A program made the translations under genes and the position numbers. 64,000 bases of DNA from the NCBI RefSeq assembly GCF_900108955.1, contig NZ_FNYA01000008.1, positions 1 through 64,000 on the forward strand. The letters run 5' to 3'. A model generated the notes under the pieces. That model was not told where the DNA came from. It saw only the letters and a program-made list of their open reading frames with translations, and searched no databases. Source of the stretch: Flavobacterium terrigena. Its GTDB lineage: Bacteria > Bacteroidota > Bacteroidia > Flavobacteriales > Flavobacteriaceae. Positions within the stretch are counted from its first letter, which is position 1. Each line of letters starts with the position of its first letter. Positions 34,222 to 44,068 of this stretch are shown in pieces.

Positions 34222-37200
34222 TTATTCTTTAACTATTTTTACCGTTTTTGAATTGTTTTCTGAATTAAGTTTTAATAGATAAATTCCAGAAGGAAACTTA
34301 TCAATATTAATTTTAAAATCATTCATTTCGATTGATTTCTTCTCAATTGCTTGACCACTAATATTTGTAATTTCATAACTATTAATAACTTCATAATTAT
34401 TAATGTTAATTAAATCTTTTGTTGGATTTGGATATACTTTTAAATTCTTAAAACTAAATTCTTCTGAACTTAAAAAATTAGTGATTTCTATATTGTCAAT
34501 TATGGCATTATCACCCGTTCCACTTGATGATTTTCCAATATGTTGTAAAGATATATAAACATCATCATTTGCATAGGCCGATAAATCAAATTCATGTGTA
34601 AGATAACCATCTGAATTGTTAGTTGCTGGCATAATAACATTTCCAACTTGATTTCCATTTACAACTACTCTAAATAAAGATTCGTTGTTGTTTGTGTTGA
34701 AAGTTTGTTTTAAATCGAATTTTAACACTAATGGATTTATGGTTGGTGCGTTAATTTTGAAGTTTATTTTTGAAATACTCGATTGATTTTTACGCCAATC
34801 ACTTCCGTCAAAATTTTCAATTGCTGTTAATCCACCATTCATTTTTAATTTTAAATCGCCAGAAATGGTTGTTTGAATAATATTTGAATTTGTAGCTTTT
34901 TCTAAAATCAATTCATTATTAGTGAAGTTGTTATTGTAAATTACTGGATATCCAATTATGTTGCTATATCCTTCGATAAGATTAAAATTATCCATAATCA
35001 TATTGGATGTTGCTGAACCACTTGTCCCAGAAATTATAAAGGTAAACGTTCCGTTTTCAATTGGTGTGTAGAGAAATGAATTGGTATTATAATTGTATTC
35101 GCTAAGAACTCCACTTCTTGATAAACTGGATTCCATATAATGTGTCTCGTTACCTTTTCCAACTGAAATGCTAATTCCTTGTGAATCATATTCGTAAGAT
35201 TTTCTAGCATCAATATTAAATTTATAACACACACCAGCAATTAAATTAAATGGTGGTGAAGTTATTGATGGTTTTCCATTTGAATTACACCATATATATG
35301 ACGTATCACCATTACCCGTTAAAAGGTGATCAGGATTATAAAATGAATTTGAATAAACAATTTGATTCGTGTTTTTTGATATAAATCCTGGTGCTATAAC
35401 GTTCATGCAAGTTGGTAAAATATTTGTACCATAAGCACTTAATTGATTAAAATCTTCCAACCATGGAATCGAGTAGGGCTGACAAGTAGTTTTGATTTTT
35501 TTCGGGCCAACTAAGTCTGAATTATTTCCACCACAAATCGTATGAAAGTAAAAATCATAAGTACTTGATTCGTTTAATCCTGAAATTAAAATTTCATTTT
35601 GAGTAGTAGTTACTATTTGACCACTTCCAATAGCAAAACCTTGAATTCCATATTCTATTTGTACATTTCCACCATTTAAATTATCCCATTTAATTACAGT
35701 TGAATTATTAGTGATTTTTGAAAATTGTACGTTTATAGGTTCTTTACAAGAATTTATAGTTGAGTATTTAAAATCATCTATACTTACCGATTGCGTAGTT
35801 GTATATGTTCCTATTTTTTTATTAATCTTAATTGCAATCATTTTGTTAGATCCAGTATAACTTGAAAAATCTACAAGTATTTCTTTTCCAGTTTGCAGAA
35901 TATCTGTTAATTGAATTTCTTGAAACGCTTCAAAGGTATTTATATCTAAAGGATTACTAATTGTACCTACTGTTATTGGTTTATTAGTTCCGAAAATCCA
36001 AAATTTAATCTTTTTGGTATTGTCAAAATCTGATAAAAAAGGTGAAATAAGATATACATCTTTTTCTGTGCTACCATTTGTTATGTATGCAACGTTTGGT
36101 GGACTTGTGTAATTATTTATAGATCTATCAGCTACACCACAATACATGTTTTCATTCATATTTTCATTAAATGTCCAACAAAAATTGGGAATATAACTAT
36201 AGTTAGTGGCAGTATATTGGTCGAAATTTTCATTAAATGGACTAGTAACGTAACATGATGTTTTAAGACTATATGGTTCGCTCCAGTTTATTGTTCCTGA
36301 ACAAATATTTCGTACTCTAAATTGATAATTTGTATTAGAAGTTAATCCTGATAAAGTAAATGGTTTAGAAGTTGTTGTAGCAAGAGTTCCTGTGCCAGAT
36401 GTAAATCCTATTGGGCCATATTCAATCTCACAATTTATTGGATTATTATTATTAGTGTTCCAATTTAAAAGTACACTATTTGAATCTGTTTGTGTTGCAG
36501 TTAATGCACTTGGTTTAGTACAATCATTTAGTAAATATTCAAAGTCATCTATATATAAAACAATGTTATTACTATTTGTGTTTATAACTTTAATACCAAT
36601 AAATTTATCAGTACCATAATATTCTGAAAAATCTACTACGTATTTATTCCATTGATTAATAGTTAAATTCGTTGTTATGTTTTTGTATGGAGTAAATGTT
36701 AAATAGTCATTTGGATCTGAAAGTGTTCCGATTTGAATAGCATTTACAGTAGTTGATGCTAAATATCCCCAAAATGAAATTATTCTTTCGTTGTTTAAAT
36801 CTGCAAATCTTGGTGAAACTAATATCTTTTTCGAAATATCATTTAAAACATGATAAGCTGTAGTGTGATAAAGTCTAATTGATTTGGCTCCTGTATGTGG
36901 TTGAGCGGTCACATAAGATACTTGAGAATCAGCTGAAAAGTAATCCTCTCTAATTGGAGCAGTTAATCTCGACCAACAAGTGTTGGTATCGAAATTTCCG
37001 CTTTCAAAATTATCTGTGTATCCAACTGTGAAACCTTCACATTTTGATTTAAAAGTACCTCTATCTGACCAATTGCTATAATTAGTACCACATTTTGTTC
37101 TAACATAAAAATCATAATTAGTATCAGGTAATAAGTTAATTAGTGTAGTTGGATTCGTGGTTGTTGTAATTGTTGTTCCTGAACCAATTGTAAATCCACT

Positions 37201-38880
37201 AATTCCATATTGAATTTCCCATTCTCCAGTATTGATGTTGTTATAATTTTCCCATTTTACTACTGCTGAATTGTAGGTTATTTTCTCATTTTGTAAATTT
37301 ACAGGTTCTTTACAAATTGGTGTATTTTCATATTTAAAATCATCTATATGGAAAATAGAATTATACTGTGTAATATCACCTCTAATGGCTATATATTTAT
37401 GATTTAAACTTGTATTATAATTGTCAAAATATACAATATGTTCTTTCCAATAGTTGTTTACTTTAAATCCATTAACTTCATTCATTTCAAGAGGAGAAAT
37501 GGTCTTAATTGGAACAAATGTTGCAGCATCATTTGGATTAGACATTGTACCAATTGTTAATGTGTTGTCAATATAATCTCCATTTCCATCAGATACTAAA
37601 TAAAATTTGATTCTTTTATTAGTATCTAAATCATTGATATAAGGTGTTATCAAATAATTTGCTTGGTTTGTTGAATTTTGTTGGATTCTAATGTACTTAC
37701 TTCCTGTTCTAGGATTAACATTTGTGTTTCCGCCATATGGCGCTTGATTAATACCATTATTTATCAATTTCCAACATGGATCAATATAAGGTTTTTCAAG
37801 AAATGAAGTTTCATATCCTGCTGAAATTTGAGAACAAACTGTTGAGAATGCTTGTATTGGTGTCCAATTTGAATATAAATTAGGAGCGCAGTTAGCTCTT
37901 ACTTTAACTTCGTAGGATGTATTTCCAGTTAAATTTTGGAGAACATAAGTGCTACTGTTTACTGTAAAAGTTTCAATTATGCCGTTAGTAACATTCTTTA
38001 AATTAATCTCCCAAGAATTTTGTGCAACATCTGCATTAAAATTTATTGTTGCATTGTCTTGATTAACGTTAGTAACAGTTAAATTAGTATTGTCGAAGCA
38101 ATTTACAGATTGCTCATAACTAAAATTGTCAAAATAAATATCACCACCATTACCATTAGTTTTAATTGCAATATAATTATCTGAGCCAGTATAGTTATTC
38201 ATGAAAACTTCAACTTTCTGAAATGAAGGGCCTTGAAGCGTTACCGTTTTTAAAGGATGAAAAGTAGTTTGATCATATGGATCAGACATAGTTCCTAAAA
38301 CGATACTATAATTTCCTTGATAACTATTACCATAAATTGAAAATTTCTTATCTGTTGCTAAATCTGAAATCTTAGGTGAAACTAGCATTAAACCATAGCC
38401 AGATTGCCAACCACAATAAACTGATTTTCCAACATTTCCAAAAGTGATATAAGTACTCTCAGCGATATTGGAATTATTAAGTGCAGTTGTGTTTTGTAAT
38501 CTATAACCTCTCCAACCTTCATCTAATGCTGAAGTATCAAAATTGAAATTATATCCAGTAGTTTTTGGAGCTATGTTTGCATAAGCGCTGTTTGTTGTGT
38601 AGTCTGAACCCCAAATATAACCGCCTCCGCTAATATTGTAATAACCTATGTTTACGTCCCAAGAAATAAATGGGCTAAGTTTTATTACTGCGCTACTTGA
38701 GTTTTGAATTTGCGGACCTTGTGTGTAGGTTGATGTGCCAGTTGGCTTGTATTTATAAGACCACCACATTCCTGAGATTCCGTTAATTGTAAGATTTCCA
38801 GAAATGTCAAAAGTTGCTGTTTGTGAAAATGCAATATTACTTAGTAATAAGATTAAAATTAATCGTAAAGTTTTTTTCAT
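34222..38880 (-). CDS. Large FN3-repeat surface protein with T9SS type A sorting domain
   Basis: 1552 residues. A signal peptide (MKKTLRLILILLLSNIAFSQ) is followed by at least five repeats, each a cleaved-adhesin/MAM-like jelly-roll (ending in variants of YIDDFKYE) plus a fibronectin type III module (variants of WEIQYGISGFTIGSGT, TNYDFYVRTKCG, NWSDRGTF). A final ~250-residue beta-rich region precedes the T9SS type A domain FKNLKVYPNPTKDLI...GIYLLKL. It is most likely a secreted adhesin or matrix protein. A frame extending to 39030 is rejected because it overlaps the upstream oxidase and precedes the signal peptide. The gene sits oddly between a FAD oxidase and mtgA, 5 nt and 0 nt apart. Confidence 0.9.
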   Translation of the reverse strand: MKKTLRLILILLLSNIAFSQTATFDISGNLTINGISGMWWSYKYKPTGTSTYTQGPQIQNSSSAVIKLSPFISWDVNIGYYNISGGGYIWGSDYTTNSAYANIAPKTTGYNFNFDTSALDEGWRGYRLQNTTALNNSNIAESTYITFGNVGKSVYCGWQSGYGLMLVSPKISDLATDKKFSIYGNSYQGNYSIVLGTMSDPYDQTTFHPLKTVTLQGPSFQKVEVFMNNYTGSDNYIAIKTNGNGGDIYFDNFSYEQSVNCFDNTNLTVTNVNQDNATINFNADVAQNSWEINLKNVTNGIIETFTVNSSTYVLQNLTGNTSYEVKVRANCAPNLYSNWTPIQAFSTVCSQISAGYETSFLEKPYIDPCWKLINNGINQAPYGGNTNVNPRTGSKYIRIQQNSTNQANYLITPYINDLDTNKRIKFYLVSDGNGDYIDNTLTIGTMSNPNDAATFVPIKTISPLEMNEVNGFKVNNYWKEHIVYFDNYNTSLNHKYIAIRGDITQYNSIFHIDDFKYENTPICKEPVNLQNEKITYNSAVVKWENYNNINTGEWEIQYGISGFTIGSGTTITTTTNPTTLINLLPDTNYDFYVRTKCGTNYSNWSDRGTFKSKCEGFTVGYTDNFESGNFDTNTCWSRLTAPIREDYFSADSQVSYVTAQPHTGAKSIRLYHTTAYHVLNDISKKILVSPRFADLNNERIISFWGYLASTTVNAIQIGTLSDPNDYLTFTPYKNITTNLTINQWNKYVVDFSEYYGTDKFIGIKVINTNSNNIVLYIDDFEYLLNDCTKPSALTATQTDSNSVLLNWNTNNNNPINCEIEYGPIGFTSGTGTLATTTSKPFTLSGLTSNTNYQFRVRNICSGTINWSEPYSLKTSCYVTSPFNENFDQYTATNYSYIPNFCWTFNENMNENMYCGVADRSINNYTSPPNVAYITNGSTEKDVYLISPFLSDFDNTKKIKFWIFGTNKPITVGTISNPLDINTFEAFQEIQLTDILQTGKEILVDFSSYTGSNKMIAIKINKKIGTYTTTQSVSIDDFKYSTINSCKEPINVQFSKITNNSTVIKWDNLNGGNVQIEYGIQGFAIGSGQIVTTTQNEILISGLNESSTYDFYFHTICGGNNSDLVGPKKIKTTCQPYSIPWLEDFNQLSAYGTNILPTCMNVIAPGFISKNTNQIVYSNSFYNPDHLLTGNGDTSYIWCNSNGKPSITSPPFNLIAGVCYKFNIDARKSYEYDSQGISISVGKGNETHYMESSLSRSGVLSEYNYNTNSFLYTPIENGTFTFIISGTSGSATSNMIMDNFNLIEGYSNIIGYPVIYNNNFTNNELILEKATNSNIIQTTISGDLKLKMNGGLTAIENFDGSDWRKNQSSISKINFKINAPTINPLVLKFDLKQTFNTNNNESLFRVVVNGNQVGNVIMPATNNSDGYLTHEFDLSAYANDDVYISLQHIGKSSSGTGDNAIIDNIEITNFLSSEEFSFKNLKVYPNPTKDLININNYEVINSYEITNISGQAIEKKSIEMNDFKINIDKFPSGIYLLKLNSENNSKTVKIVKE

Positions 38881-38885
38881 GAGTT

Positions 38886-39998
38886 TTATATTAAATCTGC
38901 TAGTTCTTTTCCAATAAGGCTGCCAATGGCAACGCCCATTCCGCCCATTCTTACACCACAATATACGTGGTTGCTTAATTGTTGAACAATTGGTTTTTTT
39001 GAATTTCCAATACCCATAATTCCGCTCCAACGCTGTTCGATTTCAAAATGAGTTTCCGGCAAAATTACATTATTTAGTAGATCTTGCAAGCGATTTTGGA
39101 TTATTTCGGTAGTTTCTAATGTAGTTGTTGTTTCGCCTTCAAAATCGAGGTTTCTACCACCACCAAAAAGTATTCTGTTATTGATGTTTCGAAAGTAGTA
39201 ATATCCTTGATCTAAATGAAATGTCCCTTTAATATGTAGATTTTCAATTGGTTTGGTTATTAAAACTTGTGCTCTAGCAGGTTTGACTTCGTTTTTAGTC
39301 AATTCAGCGGCAAAACCATTCGTAGTAAAAAGTAGTTTTTTGGTTTTAAAAGTCACATCGTTTGTAACAATTTCTACTTCGTCATTCAATTCTTGATGTT
39401 CCGATACCGTTTGATTGTTTAAGATAAGAATATCATTTTGAATGGCTTTTTTCAATAAAGCCTGCATCATGTTTCCTGTATCAATTTGACCTTCAAACTC
39501 ATTGAAAATTAAATGTTCAAATGTGTTTTTGAAGTCAAATCTATCTGAAACTTTCGAATATACTTCAGATTTAAACAACGGTCGAACAATATCGTTTATA
39601 AAAGGAATTTTGGAAATACAATTGTTATAAAACGCTTCGTCTTCTTTTAAAAACACTTCGTAACCGCCATAAGGTTTGTAATCTATAGCTTCGTCACCTA
39701 AATTTTTGCGAAGCAATTGTAAACCTGAAAAGCGTTTTTGGATTAATTGAATAACTTCTTCTTCTGTATGCGTTTTTAAATCGAAAATAATTTCAGAAAC
39801 ACTACCAAAACAAGCAAAACCTGCATTTTTTGTACTAGCGCCTTGTGGTAAAAAACCTCTTTCTAAAATCAAAATTTTAGCATTAGGAAAGCGTTCTCTC
39901 AGCCGAATTGCCGTATGTAAACCCACAATTCCGCTTCCTACAATGGTATAATCCACGTTTGAAAACCAGTTTTTTATTTCCCAATAGCTGAATTGCAT
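38886..39998 (-). CDS. FAD-dependent oxidoreductase of the DAO family
   Basis: 370 residues. The dinucleotide-binding motif VDYTIVGSGIVGLHTAIRLRERFPNAKILILERG is near the N-terminus (residues ~15-47), STKNAGFACFG lies in the FAD loop, and the C-terminal IEQRWSGIMGIG...VYCGVRMGGMGVAIGSLIG completes the D-amino-acid-oxidase-like fold. Related enzymes oxidise glycine, sarcosine, D-amino acids or amines; the substrate here is unknown. It is the first gene of a tight leftward operon with the FN3 protein (5 nt), mtgA and SDR. Confidence 0.88.
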   Translation of the reverse strand: MQFSYWEIKNWFSNVDYTIVGSGIVGLHTAIRLRERFPNAKILILERGFLPQGASTKNAGFACFGSVSEIIFDLKTHTEEEVIQLIQKRFSGLQLLRKNLGDEAIDYKPYGGYEVFLKEDEAFYNNCISKIPFINDIVRPLFKSEVYSKVSDRFDFKNTFEHLIFNEFEGQIDTGNMMQALLKKAIQNDILILNNQTVSEHQELNDEVEIVTNDVTFKTKKLLFTTNGFAAELTKNEVKPARAQVLITKPIENLHIKGTFHLDQGYYYFRNINNRILFGGGRNLDFEGETTTTLETTEIIQNRLQDLLNNVILPETHFEIEQRWSGIMGIGNSKKPIVQQLSNHVYCGVRMGGMGVAIGSLIGKELADLI

Positions 39999-40029
39999 AA
40001 CTTGATTTTCTAATAAAAATTAGTAGAAA

Positions 40030-40797
40030 CTATTCATCACCAGTTTTATCTGCATTTTCTAATTTTTTTGTTTTTATAGCTTTCATTACTAAAGGAAACG
40101 TCGTAGCAACAACTAAAATAATGATGATTTTTTCGATATGATGTTTTAAATCGATGTCAAATTTTTCGATAAATAAACCATATAAATAGTGACCAGAAAA
40201 AACCAAAATAAACGACCATAAAATAGAACTTAATACATTATAAAACATGAATTTGCTCTTTTTCATGTGTACAATTCCTGCTATAATTGGCACGAATGTT
40301 CTAACAATAGGTAAGAATCTTGCGAAAACTATCGCAACTCCACCGTGTTTTTGAAAGAAACTTTCCGACTGATATAAGTATTTTTTCTTGAAGAAAAAGC
40401 CATCTTCTTTTTGGTATAAGTTTTTTCCGTAAGTTGAACCAAACCAATAACCAAAAATATTACCAATAATTCCAGATATTGCAATTAAAGTAGCAACAAC
40501 GAAAACAGGTGAATAACCTTGCGGTAAGAATTTTAAAGGTGCTGCTAAGGCTTCTGCGTAAATTCCTGATAGAAAAAGTAAGCTATCACCAGGGAGAAAA
40601 AATCCAATAAACAAACCTGTTTCTGCAAAAATAATAAACAGAACTACGTAAATTCCAATAGGAACACCACCTAATTCTAGATTAATATAAAATTCTGGAT
40701 TAAATAGTTTTGAAAAATGAAATTTTTCTTCTGCGTCACCTGCTTGTAAAAGGAAATTCAGATTTATATTTAGTAATGCATTAATTAATTCCTTCAT
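40030..40797 (-). CDS. DedA family membrane protein
   Basis: 255 residues. An inner-membrane VTT/SNARE-associated domain protein with about five hydrophobic segments. Family motifs are ETGLFIGFFLPGDSLLFLSG (the E-x...F-x-PGE-like loop) and FFQKHGGVAIVFARFLPIVRTFVPIIAGIVHM, holding the conserved Arg-Phe-Pro-x2-Arg. Members act in lipid-carrier flipping (UptA-like) or membrane homeostasis. The start at 40797 (MKELINALL) was preferred; it still overlaps the end of the upstream transporter gene by 17 nt. Confidence 0.93.
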   Translation of the reverse strand: MKELINALLNINLNFLLQAGDAEEKFHFSKLFNPEFYINLELGGVPIGIYVVLFIIFAETGLFIGFFLPGDSLLFLSGIYAEALAAPLKFLPQGYSPVFVVATLIAISGIIGNIFGYWFGSTYGKNLYQKEDGFFFKKKYLYQSESFFQKHGGVAIVFARFLPIVRTFVPIIAGIVHMKKSKFMFYNVLSSILWSFILVFSGHYLYGLFIEKFDIDLKHHIEKIIIILVVATTFPLVMKAIKTKKLENADKTGDE

Positions 40798-42028
40798 TTC
40801 CTTCAGATTTAGTTTCCCATTTATCAATTGCAGCTGTTGAAAGCGCGTTTCCTAATACATTTGTCATACTTCTAGCCATATCGCAAAAGTGGTCAATTGG
40901 CAAAATTAATGCGATTCCTTCTGGCGGAATACCAAACATCGCACATGTAGCAACCACTACAATTAATGATGCTCTTGGTACACCTGCAACACCTTTACTT
41001 GTTAGCATTAAAACTAAAAGCATGGTAAGTTGCTCTGGTAAACTCATTTCAATTCCATACACTTGAGCAATAAAAATACTGGCAAAAGTCATGTACATCA
41101 TACTTCCATCAAGATTAAACGAATAACCCAACGGTAAAGTAAACGAAACGATTTTTGGTTGACAACCAAATCGCTCTAATTCTTCTACCATTTTCGGGAA
41201 AACCGCTTCTGAACTTGTAGTTGAGAAAGCAATTAATAATGGACTTTTTATACGTTCTAATAATACAAATAATCGTTTTCCTAATATCAAATAACCCACA
41301 GTTAATAAGATCAACCAAAGAACAATTATTCCGACTAAAAAGGCTCCTAAATATTTCGCGTAAAGTGTAAAGACTTCAAAACCATGTTTTGCAATAGCAC
41401 TGGCAACAGCTCCTAAAACTCCTAATGGTGCAGTCCACATAATGTATGAAACCATTTTTAAAACTACGTGAGAAACTCTGTCTAATAATTTGATGATAGG
41501 TTTGGCTTCTTTTTTTGAGAATGAAGCTAATGCCACTCCAAATATGATTGAAAATATTACAATTTGTAGAATTTCATTCGTGGCTAATGCTTCAAATAAA
41601 CTTTTTGGAATCACGTGTTTTACAAATTCTTCCAATGAAAAACCTTTTGAGTTTTCTAATAATTCTGAAGCGGCAGTTGTATCGTCTAATTTTATTGATG
41701 TTCCTTTTCCTGGAGCGAAAAAGTTAACCAACATTAATCCTAATAATAAAGAAATTAATGAAGCAGAAATGAACCAAGCCATTGCTTTTCCACCAACACG
41801 ACCCACCATTTTCATATCGCCCATTTTGGCAATTCCAACCACTAAGGTACAAAATACTAATGGCGCAATAATCATTTGAACCAAGCGAATGAAAATCGTA
41901 CCTAATAATTTTATGTTTTTTGAGAAAACTTCAATTGAATCTTGAAATTGATAATGCACAATTCCACCTAAAGTTACCCCTATAATTAGCGAAATAATGA
42001 TTAGTATAAATAGTTTATTGTTTTTCAC
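40781..42028 (-). CDS. Dicarboxylate/amino acid:cation symporter (DAACS family)
   Basis: 415 residues with ~8 membrane helices and two re-entrant loops. The family signatures are AFSTTSSEAVFPKMVEEL (serine-rich HP1), GYSFNLDGSMMYMTFASIFIAQ (the NLDG(S/T) motif of TM7, NMDGT in GltPh) and GVAGVPRASLIVVVATCAMFGIPPEG (HP2). It takes up Glu/Asp or C4-dicarboxylates with Na+ or H+. No ATG is available: the longest frame begins with TTG at 42073, but GTG at 42028 gives MKNNKLFILIIISLIIGVTLG, the usual family N-terminus, and is chosen. The end overlaps dedA by 17 nt. Confidence 0.93.
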   Translation of the reverse strand: MKNNKLFILIIISLIIGVTLGGIVHYQFQDSIEVFSKNIKLLGTIFIRLVQMIIAPLVFCTLVVGIAKMGDMKMVGRVGGKAMAWFISASLISLLLGLMLVNFFAPGKGTSIKLDDTTAASELLENSKGFSLEEFVKHVIPKSLFEALATNEILQIVIFSIIFGVALASFSKKEAKPIIKLLDRVSHVVLKMVSYIMWTAPLGVLGAVASAIAKHGFEVFTLYAKYLGAFLVGIIVLWLILLTVGYLILGKRLFVLLERIKSPLLIAFSTTSSEAVFPKMVEELERFGCQPKIVSFTLPLGYSFNLDGSMMYMTFASIFIAQVYGIEMSLPEQLTMLLVLMLTSKGVAGVPRASLIVVVATCAMFGIPPEGIALILPIDHFCDMARSMTNVLGNALSTAAIDKWETKSEGNEGIN

Positions 42029-42112
42029 GACGTAAATGTTTTTTAGAGCGTGAAAATAGTTATATTTTTTCAAAAAAGTGCTACTTTTAACCTCGTTTTA
42101 AAATTTATAAGT

Positions 42113-44026
42113 ATGAAAAAATATATTTTTCTCATTTTCAGTGTAATAAGTATGAGTTCAAATGCACAACAAAACATGACGCCAGAAAATTTATGGCAAT
42201 TAGGTAGAGTCACTCCAATAGGAATTTCTAAAGATGGAAAGTCCTTGGTTTATAAAGTTGGAACGCCAAATATTCAAGAAAATAAAATAAATTCTAAATA
42301 TTTTTCAGTACCTGTTGGTGGAGGAAATGCAACTTTATTAGATAAAATTGATGGTTTGGTTGCCGATAAAAATGTTTCTCCAAATGGAAAAAATATTTTA
42401 TCGAATCAAGAAGTTAAAGTTGAAAAGTTATTAGGTTCAGATTTGTATCCAGAATTATCTAAAACTACAGCGCAAGTGTACGAAGGTTTGGATTATCGTC
42501 ATTGGGATACTTGGAATGATGGAACACATAATCATGTTTTTGTTGGTGCGATTGGTTCGGAAACGGAAAAAGTTTTACCGCCTTATGATATTATGAAAAA
42601 TGAACCTTATGATTCCCCTCAAAAACCTTTTGGTGGTGATGAAGATTATATTTGGTCGCCAGACGGAAGCAAAATAATTTATGTTTGCAAGAAAAAAGCA
42701 GGAACAGCTTATGCTACAAGTACTAATACAGATTTATACGAGTATGATTTAGCGACAAAAACCACAAAAAATCTAACAGAGAAAAATTTAGGTTACGATA
42801 CACATCCAATATTTTCACCTCAAGGCGATTTGTCTTGGTTGCAAATGAAACGTGATGGTTATGAAGCAGATAAGAATGATATTATCGTTCGTCATAAAGG
42901 AATGGATATCAATTTAACTGCTGGTTGGGACGGAACAGTTGATAGTTTTGTTTGGAGTAAAGATGGTAAAAAAGTCTATTTCATTGCGCCAGTTGGTGGG
43001 ACGAAACAATTGTTTGAAGTTAATTTCCCTGGTTTAACTAGAATTGCGGTTATAGTTAGACAGTTAACAGATGGCGATTTTGATGTAAGCGGATTTGTTG
43101 GTTTCTCAGGAACTTCAGTTTTAGTAACAAAAACTACGCACAATATGGCAGCTGAAGTGTTTTCGTACGATTTAAAAAAGAAATCTTGGAAACAAATTAC
43201 ACATGTAAATGATGAAGCCTATTCTAAACTTGCAAAATGTACTTCAGAAAAACGTTGGGTAACTACAACTGATGGTAAAAAAATGTTGGTTTGGGTAATT
43301 TTACCTCCAAATTTCGATAAAACAAAAAAATATCCAACGCTTTTATATTGTCAAGGTGGACCACAAAGTCCGTTAACACAGTATTATTCTTTCCGTTGGA
43401 ATTTCCAATTAATGGCTTCGCAAGGTTATATTGTGGTGGCGCCAAATAGAAGAGGAATGCAAGGTCACGGTGTAAAATGGAACGAACAAATTTCTGGAGA
43501 TTGGGGCGGACAAGTAATGGACGATTATTTATCAGCCATTGATGATATTTCTAAAGAATCATATGTAGATAAAACAAGAATTGGTGCAGTTGGTGCGAGT
43601 TATGGAGGATATTCTGTATTTCAATTAGCAGGAATCCATAAAAACAGATTCAAAACATTTATTTCTCACTGTGGAATTTTCAATACAGAAAGTATGTATG
43701 GAACAACGGAAGAAGTTTTCTTTACAAACTGGGATTCTGGTGGTGCATATTGGGAAAAAGACAACAAAACAGCTCAAAAAACATACAACGAATTCAATCC
43801 GATTAAATTAGTAAACAATTGGAATACACCAATTATGATTATTCAAGGAGGGAAAGATTATCGTGTGCCAATCGGACAAGGCCAAGAAGCTTTTCAAGCC
43901 GCACAATTAAAAGGAATCAAGAGTAAATTTTTACTATTTCCAGATGAAAATCACTGGGTGTTAAAACCTCAAAATGCTTTAGTTTGGCAAGGTGAGTTTT
44001 TCAAATGGTTGAAAGAAACACTTTAA
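42113..44026 (+). CDS. S9 family peptidase (prolyl oligopeptidase / DPP-like)
   Basis: 637 residues. Signal peptide MKKYIFLIFSVISMSSNAQ, then a PD40-like propeller (~25-370; blades such as FVWSKDGKKVYFIAPVGG) and a C-terminal alpha/beta-hydrolase. The catalytic Ser lies in GAVGASYGGYSVFQLAG, Asp in IQGGKDYRVPIGQG and His in FPDENHWVLKP. Periplasmic or secreted aminopeptidase/dipeptidyl peptidase, as in DPP5-like enzymes of Bacteroidetes. The start at 42113 was chosen for the signal peptide; the frame from 42050 would overlap the divergent transporter gene. Confidence 0.93.
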   Translation: MKKYIFLIFSVISMSSNAQQNMTPENLWQLGRVTPIGISKDGKSLVYKVGTPNIQENKINSKYFSVPVGGGNATLLDKIDGLVADKNVSPNGKNILSNQEVKVEKLLGSDLYPELSKTTAQVYEGLDYRHWDTWNDGTHNHVFVGAIGSETEKVLPPYDIMKNEPYDSPQKPFGGDEDYIWSPDGSKIIYVCKKKAGTAYATSTNTDLYEYDLATKTTKNLTEKNLGYDTHPIFSPQGDLSWLQMKRDGYEADKNDIIVRHKGMDINLTAGWDGTVDSFVWSKDGKKVYFIAPVGGTKQLFEVNFPGLTRIAVIVRQLTDGDFDVSGFVGFSGTSVLVTKTTHNMAAEVFSYDLKKKSWKQITHVNDEAYSKLAKCTSEKRWVTTTDGKKMLVWVILPPNFDKTKKYPTLLYCQGGPQSPLTQYYSFRWNFQLMASQGYIVVAPNRRGMQGHGVKWNEQISGDWGGQVMDDYLSAIDDISKESYVDKTRIGAVGASYGGYSVFQLAGIHKNRFKTFISHCGIFNTESMYGTTEEVFFTNWDSGGAYWEKDNKTAQKTYNEFNPIKLVNNWNTPIMIIQGGKDYRVPIGQGQEAFQAAQLKGIKSKFLLFPDENHWVLKPQNALVWQGEFFKWLKETL

Positions 44027-44068
44027 TAAAGTGCCAATTTGAAAATAGTTCAATTAGCCAATTATAGG

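Noticed and set aside
38881..39030. 50-codon N-terminal extension of the FN3 protein
   Set aside because: It overlaps the FAD oxidase gene out of frame and precedes a perfect signal peptide; ATG at 38880 is preferred.
42029..42073. TTG-initiated extension of the DAACS transporter
   Set aside because: Adds 15 residues not typical of the family; the GTG at 42028 gives the normal N-terminus.
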